NCBI GenBank assembly: GCA_037447655.1
Contig: JBBHKE010002169.1
Span: forward strand, 63,477-127,476
Length of the DNA stretch: 64,000 nt
Source of the DNA: Zygnema cylindricum
Lineage: Eukaryota; Streptophyta; Zygnematophyceae; Zygnematales; Zygnemataceae
Direction of reading: 5' to 3'
A program made the position numbers and the translations under genes. The notes below the pieces were generated by a model. It was given only the letters and a program-made list of their open reading frames with translations. It did no database searches and was not told the DNA's origin. Positions 1 through 9,099 of the stretch are shown one piece after another; position 1 is the stretch's first letter; each line of letters begins with the position of its first letter.

Positions 1-691
1 GGAGGGAAAACCAAACCTAATTTCAATTGTCAGAGTGAGAACATATTTGTAAGTCTCACTTCATATAGAGACGACAAGGGTTCAGTAAGGAACTGTGCAG
101 GTACAACTTTGCAGGAGCGACGAAGGCGCGAAACAATTTTGACTTTCCACATTGATAACTCACGAAATCGAATCGTCACCAAAAAAGAATTGATCGGACG
201 GCCACAAATACAGGTGGCATCCAAACGACTACAACGAAGTCATACGACGAGTCACACGGATTTGATTGGTTCCCAAATTCGTAGTGGAATCGACGGACAA
301 AAACAGGTGACTGGCGCGCGAATCAAGGACTGCAGAAATTGTACAATTGGGATCTTTAACACATTGGATGATCCAGGTACATGTCCGTTCGCATTCAGAG
401 GAGGCGCCAGCAACGCAAACAAATTCAGCGCCAAACGCGCATATATTGGCTACAATTGTACGGCAAGGATTAGCGGGACCACCCTTGTTCCACACAGGTT
501 GAAATTTCAAGACCGCTTGAAATTGTCAATCATCATTAAGCTGGCCGATTCCGGATCGAGCCACCTGTACGGAAAAGAAGAAAAATATTCTTTTAAGAAT
601 CGAGTGTACCTTAGCGAGAGCGCGACGATCAAACATCAAATCGAGGACGACGAGATCAGCCGACAAGTATCGCCACAACATCGAGTGGGAG

Positions 692-1304
692 TGTTGGATT
701 TATGCGATCTTGGGCGATACCTTTCGATACATTTTGGTACGGACGAACCTACCCGATTTATTTATGTGACGTCACGGACTCACACGTGCGTAATCTGACG
801 GACGATTCCATGACAAAAAGTACAGAAAACAGGACAAAAGAAAAACGTCCGTTTGTGGCTGAATAGTGACACGTGGCATCATGTGATAAGACCACACAAA
901 TAGGCATTTCACAGCATAGTGAACACACAAAGATATAAAATGCATTCAGGCACTAGAGACAATTATCTCACACAGACATTACAATTCATAGAATTCATGG
1001 AATTCCGACATGACATTATTTCTAAGTCTTTCTGTACATAGAGATAGATAGCATTAGAATTAGGAGGATAATTCTGCTTTATTAGAGTAGAAAGTTCAGG
1101 AAACAATTGTACTTTGTTGTCCTATTTTATCAATCAAATCAAAGCTGTCTAAACCTGCCTCTCTAATCTACCTATCTATGCAATCCCTTCTCTATTCTAA
1201 CAACTGTGATTCTCTAAGGTCCACCCTAGCGGTGTATGTTTGGGACGCGACTACTTTAGCCTGAGGCCACGGGCTACGGTGATTGTCCTAAATCAATACT
1301 AAGA
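692..1304 (+). repeat. LTR of A0
   Basis: It starts TGTTGGATTTATGCGATC after a GTGGGAG polypurine tract and ends CAATACTAAGA, matching the termini of the A1 LTRs (TGTTGATTTTAGGCGATC and CTAAAACTAAGA). A TATA-like ATATAAAA at about 933-940 sits where a U3 promoter would be expected. The exact 3' boundary is inferred from A1. Confidence 0.65.
931..941 (+). promoter_or_regulatory. TATA-like box in the A0 LTR
   Basis: GATATAAAATG lies about 240 bp into the LTR. This is a plausible Pol II TATA element for retrotransposon transcription, judged only from sequence and position. Confidence 0.4.
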
Positions 1305-1814
1305 AGGTTCCATCAGAGTTCGCAAAGTACAATTCTTCGTCGATAGTCTCCTTTAAAGAAAAATTTCCATATTTCACCGCCATCGTCATAAGGATTTTGT
1401 AAATAAAAAAAATCGAAAAAAAGAAGAAACCCGTTCGAACTAAGCATAAATTGGAAATGCTGGAAATTAAAGACTACAAGACATTAAAAAAATATTAATG
1501 AAAATCACTTTCAATGCAAAGCATTGCAAATAAGAATACATGGAGGTTAAATATAGAGGAGGGAAATGGTTTGTGCTACAGGAAACACCACCATTAGTGT
1601 TATAACAAAATAAATAAAAATAAAAAAAACAAAAAATCAATGCATGAATGTTTAAAGAAATACAAATAAAGCATGGTTATTACGCGAATGTTCGAATGGA
1701 TCGAATTTGGGAAACTTGTGCCAACATTAGTTGAAATTAGTTTAGTACAGCAATAGTAAAATGTCTTGAAAAAACCACATTAAATTTGGAAAAGAGAGCA
1801 TTTTTTCAATTTAC
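1305..1814. other. Host intergenic or intronic sequence, no gene seen
   Basis: AT-rich sequence between the A0 LTR and the LRR exon. It would be intron or downstream gene sequence for the minus-strand LRR exon at 1815-1944. I looked on the minus strand for further LRR-type exons and saw none that was convincing. Several A-rich runs are present. Confidence 0.5.
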
Positions 1815-1944
1815 AAAGAACTAACGTTCCTATCTTTGTCGCATTTTAGACCAAGCCACTTATTACAAGGGTTGAGATTCTTCCACGAAGAGAAAATTTC
1901 TGGGTCCTTTGCAGTGAAAGAACTTTGCACGCTTTGGAGAACCT
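1815..1944 (-). CDS. Probable host exon: LRR N-terminal cap (LRRNT_2-like) of an LRR receptor or LRR protein
   Basis: On the minus strand the translation contains DPEIFSSWKNLNPCNKWLGL followed by KCDKDRNVSS. This matches the plant LRRNT_2 cap pattern (D-P-x3-SSW, then PC-x2-W-x-G-x-x-C), in which two cysteines bracket the W and the cap ends in a V-x-x-L segment. The block is framed by a pyrimidine-rich tract ending CCCAG (minus, bases 1949-1945) and by a GTAAAT donor starting at 1814. This gives a 130-bp exon whose downstream intron is phase 2, the phase usual for plant LRR introns. Such exons encode the extracellular cap of receptor-like kinases or LRR proteins. No signal-peptide exon or LRR repeats are visible nearby. 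B has inserted 740 bp upstream, so the gene may be a remnant. Confidence 0.6.
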
Positions 1945-2680
1945 CTGGGAAGAAGAAAAAAATAGTTAGAAAAAAAAATAAACATAAATGAGAAAGTATC
2001 ATTTTAATAACACCATTTGATTGTCAGTGTGAAAAAAAGAGCCCAAATAAAGTAATGTGGGTAGGGGAGGATGGAAGTATATAGCTGGAAAACTTCCTGG
2101 AAATTTCTATCACCAGCCTGCGAGGATTTGACGTAAACTTTTGGAGAAGCTCCACTCGCAAAGTAAGAGAGAGAAAAAAAATGAACAAAAAAAACGAAAA
2201 AAACAAAGAGAGAGAGGGAGAGTGGGAATGGCCACCTGTGAGAGAGACAGAAAGGTATGGAGAGAGAGAGAGAGAAAAGAAGGTTATCAAATTATAACTC
2301 GAAAGTTTAATTCACTTGACAATTTACACAATGTTGAAAACAATAAACACCCATTTTTCCCCTTTGTCTGCTTCTCTCTATCCACCCCTTCCGTTTTCCT
2401 AAATCTAGGCATTTTACCTCACATTTATTCTTTTTAATATATTATCCTCCTTTACATCTGCCCCACCATCGCCTTCTTCTATCCCTCCCTTTTCTCGTAT
2501 ATTTTTCTTATCCCTCTCCGGTTCTTTTTTCCCCTCTATCTTCTTTTCATATTTATCTTTTCCCCTCTTCCTCCCATATTTACCTTATCGCTAAGGAACC
2601 TCCGTGACCATCTCTAGCATTCATTTTAGTTCGCATAATTTTAATTGAATGGAGAGATAGAGAGGGAGGGAGGGAGAGAC
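1945..2680. other. Host sequence, low complexity, no gene seen
   Basis: It contains a purine-rich stretch (about 2160-2280) with a (GA)n run near 2259-2275, a pyrimidine-rich stretch (about 2360-2580), and a second GA-rich block (2651-2680) immediately before element B. Open frames here are low-complexity artefacts. It may be the upstream intron of the LRR exon. Confidence 0.45.
2259..2275. repeat. (GA)n microsatellite
   Basis: A simple GA dinucleotide run embedded in a longer purine-rich tract. Confidence 0.8.
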
Positions 2681-3006
2681 TATTGTTTTTAGTGCGATTC
2701 CGGGCTATTATTTCGTGCAGCGATTCTTACGATTTCACTGGTACTTCGAAATCGTATCGTTACAGTACTATTAGCGATTTTACAGTGGGAACATTAAATT
2801 ACATGTTGGACAGACGTGCAGGCGTTTCCACGATGCATTATTGTTTGTAGGCTTGTACACGTGGCATTTGTTCATTCGACCGCCACTTAGTTCTTTTTGT
2901 TTGCTTTAGAATAAATAGAGTAGAACAAGACGACAGAACTTATCACTCACAGACAAATTAGACTTGGCAACCTTAGTATTTCAGAATCAGTGTATTTTGG
3001 ACATTG
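2681..3006 (+). repeat. B 5' LTR, first part
   Basis: It matches 13924-14250 of the 3' LTR by eye over its whole length, including the TAGTGCGATTC start, the GAATAAATAGAG TATA-like motif near 2908 and the CAGAATCAGTGTATTTTGG stretch. It ends at CATTG (3002-3006), where A1 begins. Confidence 0.85.
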
Positions 3007-3653
3007 TGTTGATTTTAGGCGATCTCGGACGATATTATTTACTGATATCGGAGCGCCGATATTGTGTATGGAAATCGGATCGCCAATATTGTACGGACGG
3101 CAAGATCGAATCGTACAGAATCGAGTGACGATTCCACTTCAAACACTTTTCGGCGGAAATTTTGACGTATATTTGGGCGCAGCCACCGACGGCTGACATT
3201 GTCTATTTCGAAGTGTAGTCATTTGACCACACAGTAAACACATTCAGCAACAACATTGGAGTGCACATATACAAATAGAGATTGGTGCATAGGAAGACAT
3301 CTATCTCTCTCACACATCATATCATAGGATAACAATACATTAGGCAATGGTGTTTTACATTAATTAGCAAACACATTGTACAGAGATATCACAGATCATA
3401 GAGATTAGATATTTCAGATAATAGGAGGAGAATCTAGCTTTTATTTAGATAGAGAATGTCCAAGAGACAATTGTAATTCCTGCTTCTATAATTCCATTTA
3501 AAGCTGCCTAAACTTGCCTCAATCTATTGTCTACGTCTATTTCTACTCCCATCTCTAAACCCTTTGTGAGCCACATATAGGCACAAGTGTATGTTCTAGG
3601 CTTTTCTACTTTAGCCCTCGGCCAGGGGCTAAGGTGAGCACCTAAAACTAAGA
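3007..3653 (+). repeat. A1 5' LTR
   Basis: It pairs with 8120-8773. The 7-bp length difference is an insertion near 8695 in the 3' copy. Near the start it holds a foldback, ATATCGG-AGCG-CCGATAT (about 3043-3061). Confidence 0.88.
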
Positions 3654-3666
3654 GGTGATGGGCCCA
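3654..3666 (+). other. Primer-binding site of A1 (initiator tRNA-Met anticodon-arm type)
   Basis: GGTGATGGGCCCA abuts the 5' LTR. It differs by one base from GGTTATGGGCCCA, the complement of the anticodon arm of plant initiator tRNA-Met. Its ATG opens a frame that stops after four codons in this copy. Confidence 0.75.
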
Positions 3667-3710
3667 CTCTAACTGGTGCCCCGTGTGTCTTCAAGGTCCC
3701 TAAAGTAGAG

Positions 3711-3768
3711 GAGTCGAGGGCAGGCGGATCCGAGCAGTGTGTCGAGGGCAGGCAAATCCGAGCAGTGA
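3711..3768 (+). repeat. Tandem duplication, about 29 bp x 2, in the A1 leader
   Basis: Two copies of GTCGAGGGCAGGC followed by a RATCCGAGCAGTG-like stretch lie between the primer site and the gag frame. They are absent as a tandem from the equivalent A2 leader. Confidence 0.75.
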
Positions 3769-3916
3769 GTCCACAGCAACGTCAACTCCGATTCTTGCAA
3801 AAGTTGTAGAGGCAGCAAACAGAAAACCTGAATGTAAACAAAAAACTGATCAGAGCGGTTTCATCGGAAACCAGGCCTCTCAGACAGAAGACCAAACATT
3901 CTGTTAAGGAGAGATC

Positions 3917-4423
3917 ATGAGGGACCATACAGCATGGTCAAAGAGGATGAAGGAGACGACATGGAAAGTTGCAGAGATCTCCCGAAGTGCAAAGGTTAAC
4001 CACAACTCAGTTAAAAGCGCAGAGGAGCAGATCACACTTACATGGTTCAAGAAGACCGAGCTTACCAAGATTATCTTTCAAACATTTTATCAAGATGGAA
4101 CATCCATCGAAGTATACATCACTCATTTTTCCGCTCTATTAGACAGAGCAGAGAAAGCAGGCCTAAAATTCTCAGTGGCCATGCAGATCTGCTGCCTAAT
4201 CCTTTCACTCCCAAAAGAATTTTTAGATGTCCTCACCTGGTTGGAGGAGCAGATTTCGGAAAAGTGGGAGTGGAGCCAAGTGGTGGAGGTGCTGTTGGAG
4301 ATCAAATCCAACACCACAAACGTGTCCGAAGTCGACACAAACCATGATGGCTCCAACATTTCACCTACAAGTGGAAACACAAAGAGAAGACAGGGTCAGT
4401 CAGTCACTGTCACATTCAAGTGA
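3917..4423 (+). CDS. A1 gag-like ORF (copia Gag, partial)
   Basis: A 168-codon frame. The central part (about residues 45-110) has the copia Gag pattern: FQTFYQDGTSIEVYITHFSALL, then a hydrophobic stretch ending in ILSLPKEF and a WLEEQ segment, as in the UBN2/Retrotran_gag family that forms the virus-like particle. The usual N-terminal part with the conserved Trp is not open upstream, so the frame is probably truncated by frameshifts in the leader (3667-3916). The homologous A2 frame runs on the minus strand at about 20720-21250, and a third partial copy is at 15883-16100. No CCHC zinc knuckle is visible. The first ATG was taken as start only by default. Confidence 0.6.
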   Translation: MRDHTAWSKRMKETTWKVAEISRSAKVNHNSVKSAEEQITLTWFKKTELTKIIFQTFYQDGTSIEVYITHFSALLDRAEKAGLKFSVAMQICCLILSLPKEFLDVLTWLEEQISEKWEWSQVVEVLLEIKSNTTNVSEVDTNHDGSNISPTSGNTKRRQGQSVTVTFK

Positions 4424-4756
4424 CAATGACGAAAGGAGGAGGCCCGCACCAAATACAAGGAGTCTAACTTCATGCAGGTACAAAGCAACCTGCATAAAGA
4501 GAGTGGAGACAGCTAAGGCGGCAAGCAAGGCAAATCCAAAACTCACCAAGAAACTGCAACAACAAAAGGCAGCTGCGACCTAAACTCCACAAACCAGATC
4601 ATGACAAATCCGGGAGTGTTTGCTCACCGAGCAGGGGGTGGATAGATTCGCCAGTAGGTTGCAAAGGGAAAAGAGAACATCTGTGGCAGCGAAGCCACAA
4701 TGAAGGACGTCTCTTCTAAGCCCAATGGGAGCAGCCGACAGATCTGCAATAAAGTG

Positions 4757-4870
4757 GCAGAAAAAGTCAGCACCGAACAGGAAGTGATGGACAAGGATGC
4801 ATGGCATTTCAAAGAAAAAGTCAGCACCAAAGAGGAACTGATGGACAAGGATGCATGGCATTTCAAAGAA
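4757..4870 (+). repeat. In-frame 18-residue tandem repeat (2 copies)
   Basis: Two 54-bp units encode EKVST-x(2)-E-x-MDKDAWHFK twice. The A2 counterpart (minus, about 20400-20560) also has two related units containing LM-E/D-K-x-P. The repeat therefore predates the split of the copies and keeps the reading frame. Confidence 0.8.
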
Positions 4871-6819
4871 AAACTGAAATGGCAAGCAGTCAACCATCGG
4901 ACATGGAGCAAGAAAACAGATTTCATGCTCAGATCTAACAACCTGTAGGTACTTCTAAACACTGCAGGAGATCGGAAAAGTGGGAGGGACAACGAAAGAG
5001 GAGAGAGTGGGAGACACTTACATGGGGATGGCCGAACGACCAGCAACATGCAAATCCGCCCATTCCACGTGTCACTAACGGATCCGACCTCTCAGAATCC
5101 ACCTCCACATTCAGATTTTGGCAAGGAATCAAGCCTCAGGAGCGGATGTGAACTCAACAACCTGTCACAAGGAGAGTCAAACCGAAGTAAGAAAAAGTCG
5201 AATAAAAGAATAGAAAAATCCAGAACAGACATTGGACAGATTGATACAAGAGGTGAAAAATGAAGTCACAGGTAATGACTAGATTCCAAAAGGAGAGCAC
5301 AACAACAGGAATTAGCCTGGATACTCACCAATCTGTTGGCACAAAAATCCGCCGAAGCGTGGGAAGCATGCGGAAGCATGGGAAGAGTTGCAGCCATGGG
5401 GTTACAGAAACCGGTCATGCGACTACAAGGGGCAGCATCACCTACAGCAGAAACTTTAATCTGCAAAATGGAAACCTACAAGGAGGTCAGAAGCAAAATC
5501 TAGCTAGGAAGGTAAAACATGGGAGCACATGGAAGGGCAAAGAATGAACAAGGGGAGACATGGTGCAAATGTCAACAAGCATGACAGAAACAAAAGATCC
5601 AGATGCTAACAAACTCAAGTTCATCCTAAGCTGCAACAAGGAGAACAAGGAGAACAACAAAGAGAGCAAAGAGAGCATTGAGGACAAAGGGAGCAAGAAG
5701 GTCAAGTCCTCACCAGAGATGGAGACGCCGACGGAATGCTCCATGTATCAAACACCACCCTCACCAAACAGAATTTCCAAGCCCACATCACCACTCGCCA
5801 TCACAAACCTCACGGGTGGAAAGGACCCCAGAATCGAAGAGGATGAAAATCCTGCAAAACCATGGAGAGAAGTGTTAGAATTTCCAAATATAGAAACTAA
5901 CATACCATGGAGACAAGTGTTAGAGCACACAAAAATTGAAACTATCACAAAAGCATTCAGATTAGAGGCGAACAAACAAAGATGTAGATCTAAGAAAGCA
6001 AAAGGAAAAAGAAAATCTGAATTAAACTCAAGTGCTGACCGCTCAAGGACTAACAAACATAGAGAGTTCAGCAGGGCAAAGGAGGAGACAGGTGGGAGCT
6101 TACCATCTAAAGACTCGAGCGAGGAGGAGCCGAGAAACAAACAGAATGCCGGAGCATTCTGATCCTCCGTCGAGACCTCCAGCAAGGAAGACATTGCAAG
6201 TCTTTATGTCAACGGAAAAGATGGAAAATCTGCAAACGGAAAAGGAGAAAACCAAGAGTCAGAAATTGTCATTTCAGAAAACGGAGGAGAGAAAACAGTT
6301 GCAAGAAGGCATAAAATTTTTCAAGAGGATCCTCAACAAATCTAAAAAAGATGACACTAACCCTCAAAACTCTCCTAGGCATCTCTGCAGAAAAAGAAAT
6401 GCCAGCAGAAAAGCGGACTAATTCACCGGAACTCACCAAGATGGAGTCGAGAATCCGGCGACAATGGGAGTGGACATCGAGTCGACACTCCAAACCAAGT
6501 GCAATCCATCAAAGAAGGCGGCCAAATCTGCACAGGAAGACAACATGTCAGAAATTCAGGCCAAGAAATTTCCAAGGACCTACAAGGAGGTATTGCTAAC
6601 CCTAAACAGCAATACGAGAGGTAATGGAAAGTTTAAAGAGGGAGAGATAGGAGACTTACCAAAATTTGGAAGGACATGTAACCTTGCCAAGTCTCCATCT
6701 TCAAAGATTTGGGAAACGGCTGAAGTTCAGCCGGTCATACATTCCATGGAGGAGAACCTGCAAAGAAAAATTACAGCGGAAGGCGTGCGTGGGTTAAGTG
6801 GAGTTCACAAAGAAAAACG

Positions 6820-6900
6820 GACATCAACGTTTGAAATTGGACTCCACATGTCAACGTTTGAAATTGGACTCCACATGTCAACGTTTGAAATTGGACTCGG
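6820..6900 (+). repeat. In-frame 27-bp tandem repeat (3 copies)
   Basis: Three copies of a 27-bp unit encode STFEIGLHM. The last copy has GM instead of HM. A2 has a single diverged unit at the equivalent place, so this is an A1-lineage expansion. Confidence 0.9.
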
Positions 6901-7345
6901 CATGGAAGACAGAATTGCAGGAACAGCAATAGACGGAGAAAGCTTGATCTTAGTCGAAGCAGGAGCCAAAGGAGAAAGGGAGATCGGAAACTCAGAATTG
7001 AAACCTCATCAAGGAGCAAGAAAGTCTTTATTACCTAAAGAATCTAGGAGACAAGTAGGGAGAAGCCTCACGTCTCCGCGAAAGGAAGTCCACCACACAG
7101 GATGCGCAGCAAAAGGCGTGGATGGGAAAAAGCGGAAGAAGTTCCAAAACCCTAAGTCCCTTAACAAACTCCTATTTCAAGGATTAAAAGGGGAAGAAAA
7201 TTTGGCTGACAGCTCAAAAGGTAAGGGAAGCCTAAGTCAGGAATGTACTCTAAGTCAAGACAGTCTAAAGGATAGAGGAAGTCTAAACTATAACATCCTA
7301 CACTATGATAGGAGAGCACAGGACTTAGAAGAATCCAGAAAATAA

Positions 7346-8119
7346 GAGTTCAGGAAAACAAAGGTGAAACCTAAAAGTAGAGAGTTGTTAGAGCGCCTCC
7401 CACTATATGGATGCGACAAGGGCGGCGGTAGAGGTACCTTTGTGAGAGAGCGACGATGGCGCGAACCGAAAGTACGGTCGCACAGTTCACGTGACGTAAT
7501 TGCAGCTGCATAATAAACATCAAACGATTGAAATTGGTCAAGTAACGACAATTTCATCACGCGATGCTTCGCGAAAGAAAAATATGATCGCACATTTCGA
7601 GCGACGCAATCGCGACCACAAGTTCAAGCATTGAATGATTGAAATTTGTCGAGCGACGACAAATTCATCACGCGACGCTTCACGAACAAAAACTTGATCA
7701 TGCGACAATTTGTGACATTGAAATCGGTTCTCTTCGTGACAGTGAAATCGACGGTTCCGGTTCACCGAAAATTACGCGAATCCTAGATTTGGAGAATCAC
7801 ACGAACGACAAGGATTACACATCAAGTAATCCAATTAAGGAGGTAATAACAAAGGACAAGGTCGCCAGCGGCGCAATTCTTTTGTACGGCACACGGCTCA
7901 TTCCAGTCCACGTACGACGAGACGAGTTCCCAAAGGACAAAATTACTACGCGAAGCAGAATATTTTAAGTACTAACGCAATTGCAGATTTTGTGGATTCA
8001 GCAAGGTACACACTGTACGGAATATATTACGCAGGTACAGTACCATCGAAGCGCTAAGCAATTACCGATTCGACGAAATCGAGGAGCGAGGCAAATATCG
8101 ACACAAGCTCAAGTGGGAG
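7346..8119 (+). other. A1 3' non-coding block and polypurine tract
   Basis: No plausible coding. The block is conserved with A2 (17120-17900, minus) and, more distantly, with A0 (1-691). It ends in a GAGCGAGGCAAATATCG stretch and the polypurine tract CAAGTGGGAG (8110-8119) that abuts the 3' LTR. GCGAC/ATCAC-type short motifs recur through it. Its role may be packaging or plus-strand priming, which is inference. Confidence 0.6.
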
Positions 8120-8773
8120 TGTTGATTTTAGGCAATCTTGGACGATATTATTTACTGATATCGAAGCGCCGATATTGTGTACGAAAATCGGATCGTCAAT
8201 ATTGTACTGACGGCAAGATCGAATCGTACGGAATCGAGTGACGATTCCACGTCAAACACTTTTCGGCGGAAATTTTGACGTATATTTGGGCGAAGCCACC
8301 AACAGCTGACATTGTCTATTTCGACATGTAGTCATTTGACCACACAGTGCACATATTCAGCAACAACATTAGAGTGCACATGTACAAATAGAGATTAGTG
8401 CATAGGAAGACATCTATCTCTCTCACACATCATATCATAGGATAACAATACATTATGCAATGGTGTTTTACATTAATTAGCAAACACATTGTATAGAGAT
8501 ATCACAGATTATAGAGATTAGACATTTCAGATAATAGGAGGAGAATCCTGCTTTTATTTAGATAGAGAATGTCCAAGAGACAATTGTAATTCCTACTTCT
8601 ATAATTCCATTTAAAGATGCCTAAACTTGCCTCAATCTATTGTCTACGTCTATTTCCACTCCAATCTCTAAACCCTTTTTGAGCCACATATCGACACTAC
8701 CTTCTAGTGTATGTTCAAGGCTTTTCTACTTTAGCCCTTGGCCAAGGGCTAAGGTGAGCACCTAAAACTAAGA
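8120..8773 (+). repeat. A1 3' LTR
   Basis: It starts TGTTGATTTTAGGC after the polypurine tract and ends ACTAAGA, followed by the target duplication CATTG (8774-8778). It contains the inverted repeat GGAATCG-AGTGA-CGATTCC (about 8230-8248). Confidence 0.88.
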
Positions 8774-9086
8774 CATTGTCCCTCTTGTTACAATAATATT
8801 CCTTTCTGTTATAATGGAATCTACTTTCTAAAAGACTTTCTACTCTATGCCTTGCTACATGTGAATGTAATTACTCTCCCTCTCTAAACTCCTGCCTTTT
8901 TCTACCTCTGTGATTTATCAAGTTCGTCGCTTTTGCGTATGTTGTTATCTGATTAGATGTACCTGGTCCTATGAGTCCTCCTAGTTGCCCGAAATGTTGT
9001 TGCTTCTGCGTATCTTGTTATCTGATAAGGTGTAGGTGGTCCTATGAGTCCTCCTAGTCGCCCGGATTGTCTGATCAAGGTCAACA
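8774..9086 (+). repeat. B 5' LTR, second part, with internal duplication
   Basis: It continues the B LTR after A1 and matches 14250-14483. Two tandem 73-bp units (8929-9001 and 9002-9074, GCTTYTGCGTAT at each start) replace one unit in the 3' LTR. The duplication therefore arose in this copy, or was lost from the other. It ends GGTCAACA. Confidence 0.85.
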
Positions 9087-9099
9087 GGTCATGGGCCAA
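9087..9099 (+). other. B primer-binding site that contains the gag start codon
   Basis: GGTCATGGGCCAA follows the LTR end directly and resembles GGTTATGGGCCCA (initiator tRNA-Met anticodon arm). Its ATG (9091-9093) opens the gag frame MGQLGALDKFEGSNYQL. No in-frame ATG exists in the adjoining LTR. Confidence 0.75.

Larger units (their letters stand above)
1..1304 (+). mobile_element. A0: 3' end of an A-family LTR retrotransposon
   Basis: The segment aligns by eye with the 3' non-coding part of A1 (about 7390-8119) followed by an LTR. Shared landmarks are the GACAAGG start near 75, the GCGAAGGCGCGAA-type motif near 120, the GTGGGAG polypurine tract just before 692, and an LTR that starts TGTTGGATTT and ends near 1304 in ACTAAGA. 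The upstream part lies outside the window. It is clearly more diverged from A1 than A2 is, so it represents a related subfamily. A 229-codon open frame (109-798) crosses the polypurine tract into the LTR and has no counterpart in A1, so I treat it as chance. No coding capacity is supported. Confidence 0.72.
4424..7345 (+). pseudogene. A1 accessory region: Lys/Glu/Ser-rich protein of unknown function, broken frames
   Basis: Where copia elements carry pol, A1 has a purine-rich stretch with long sense-strand frames (4700-4948, 5048-5547, 5560-6162, 6464-7345) and no recognisable domain. A2 encodes the same peptides in the same order on its sense strand. Examples are PTECS, PPSPNR, TSPLAITN, GGKDPR, KPWRE-x-LEFP, SSEEEPR, NAGAF, DLPKFGR, NLAKSPSS and RQVGRSL. 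Amino-acid motifs conserved between diverged copies argue that the ancestor was coding. The protein would be highly charged and probably largely disordered. It contains two in-frame repeat arrays (4757-4870 and 6820-6900). I do not recognise a family. It could be a captured host-gene fragment or an extra element-specific ORF. Confidence 0.55.
3007..8773 (+). mobile_element. A1: gag-only LTR retrotransposon nested in B's LTR
   Basis: LTRs at 3007-3653 and 8120-8773 begin TGTTGATTTTAG and end CTAAAACTAAGA. A 5-bp target duplication CATTG (3002-3006 and 8774-8778) flanks the element. Removing it restores a B LTR collinear with the copy at 13924-14483. The interior has a primer site, a gag-like ORF, a long Lys/Glu/Ser-rich region and a 3' non-coding block, but no protease, integrase, RT or RNase H motif. 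It would have to be mobilised by enzymes of another copia element. LTR divergence is roughly 5-6% by eye, so the insertion is not recent. Confidence 0.85.

Noticed and set aside
109-798. 229-codon open frame on the plus strand
   Set aside because: It crosses the polypurine tract into the LTR of A0, is not conserved in A1 or A2 at the equivalent place, and has no recognisable domain. Likely chance.
1961-2002. MILSHLCLFFFLTIFFFF as a signal peptide of the LRR exon
   Set aside because: The hydrophobic run is translated from the pyrimidine-rich tract of a probable splice acceptor (ending CCCAG at 1945), so it is better explained as intron.
2024-2437. Overlapping open frames on both strands rich in Ser/Leu or Lys/Arg
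   Set aside because: They are produced by GA/CT low-complexity sequence and have no domain.
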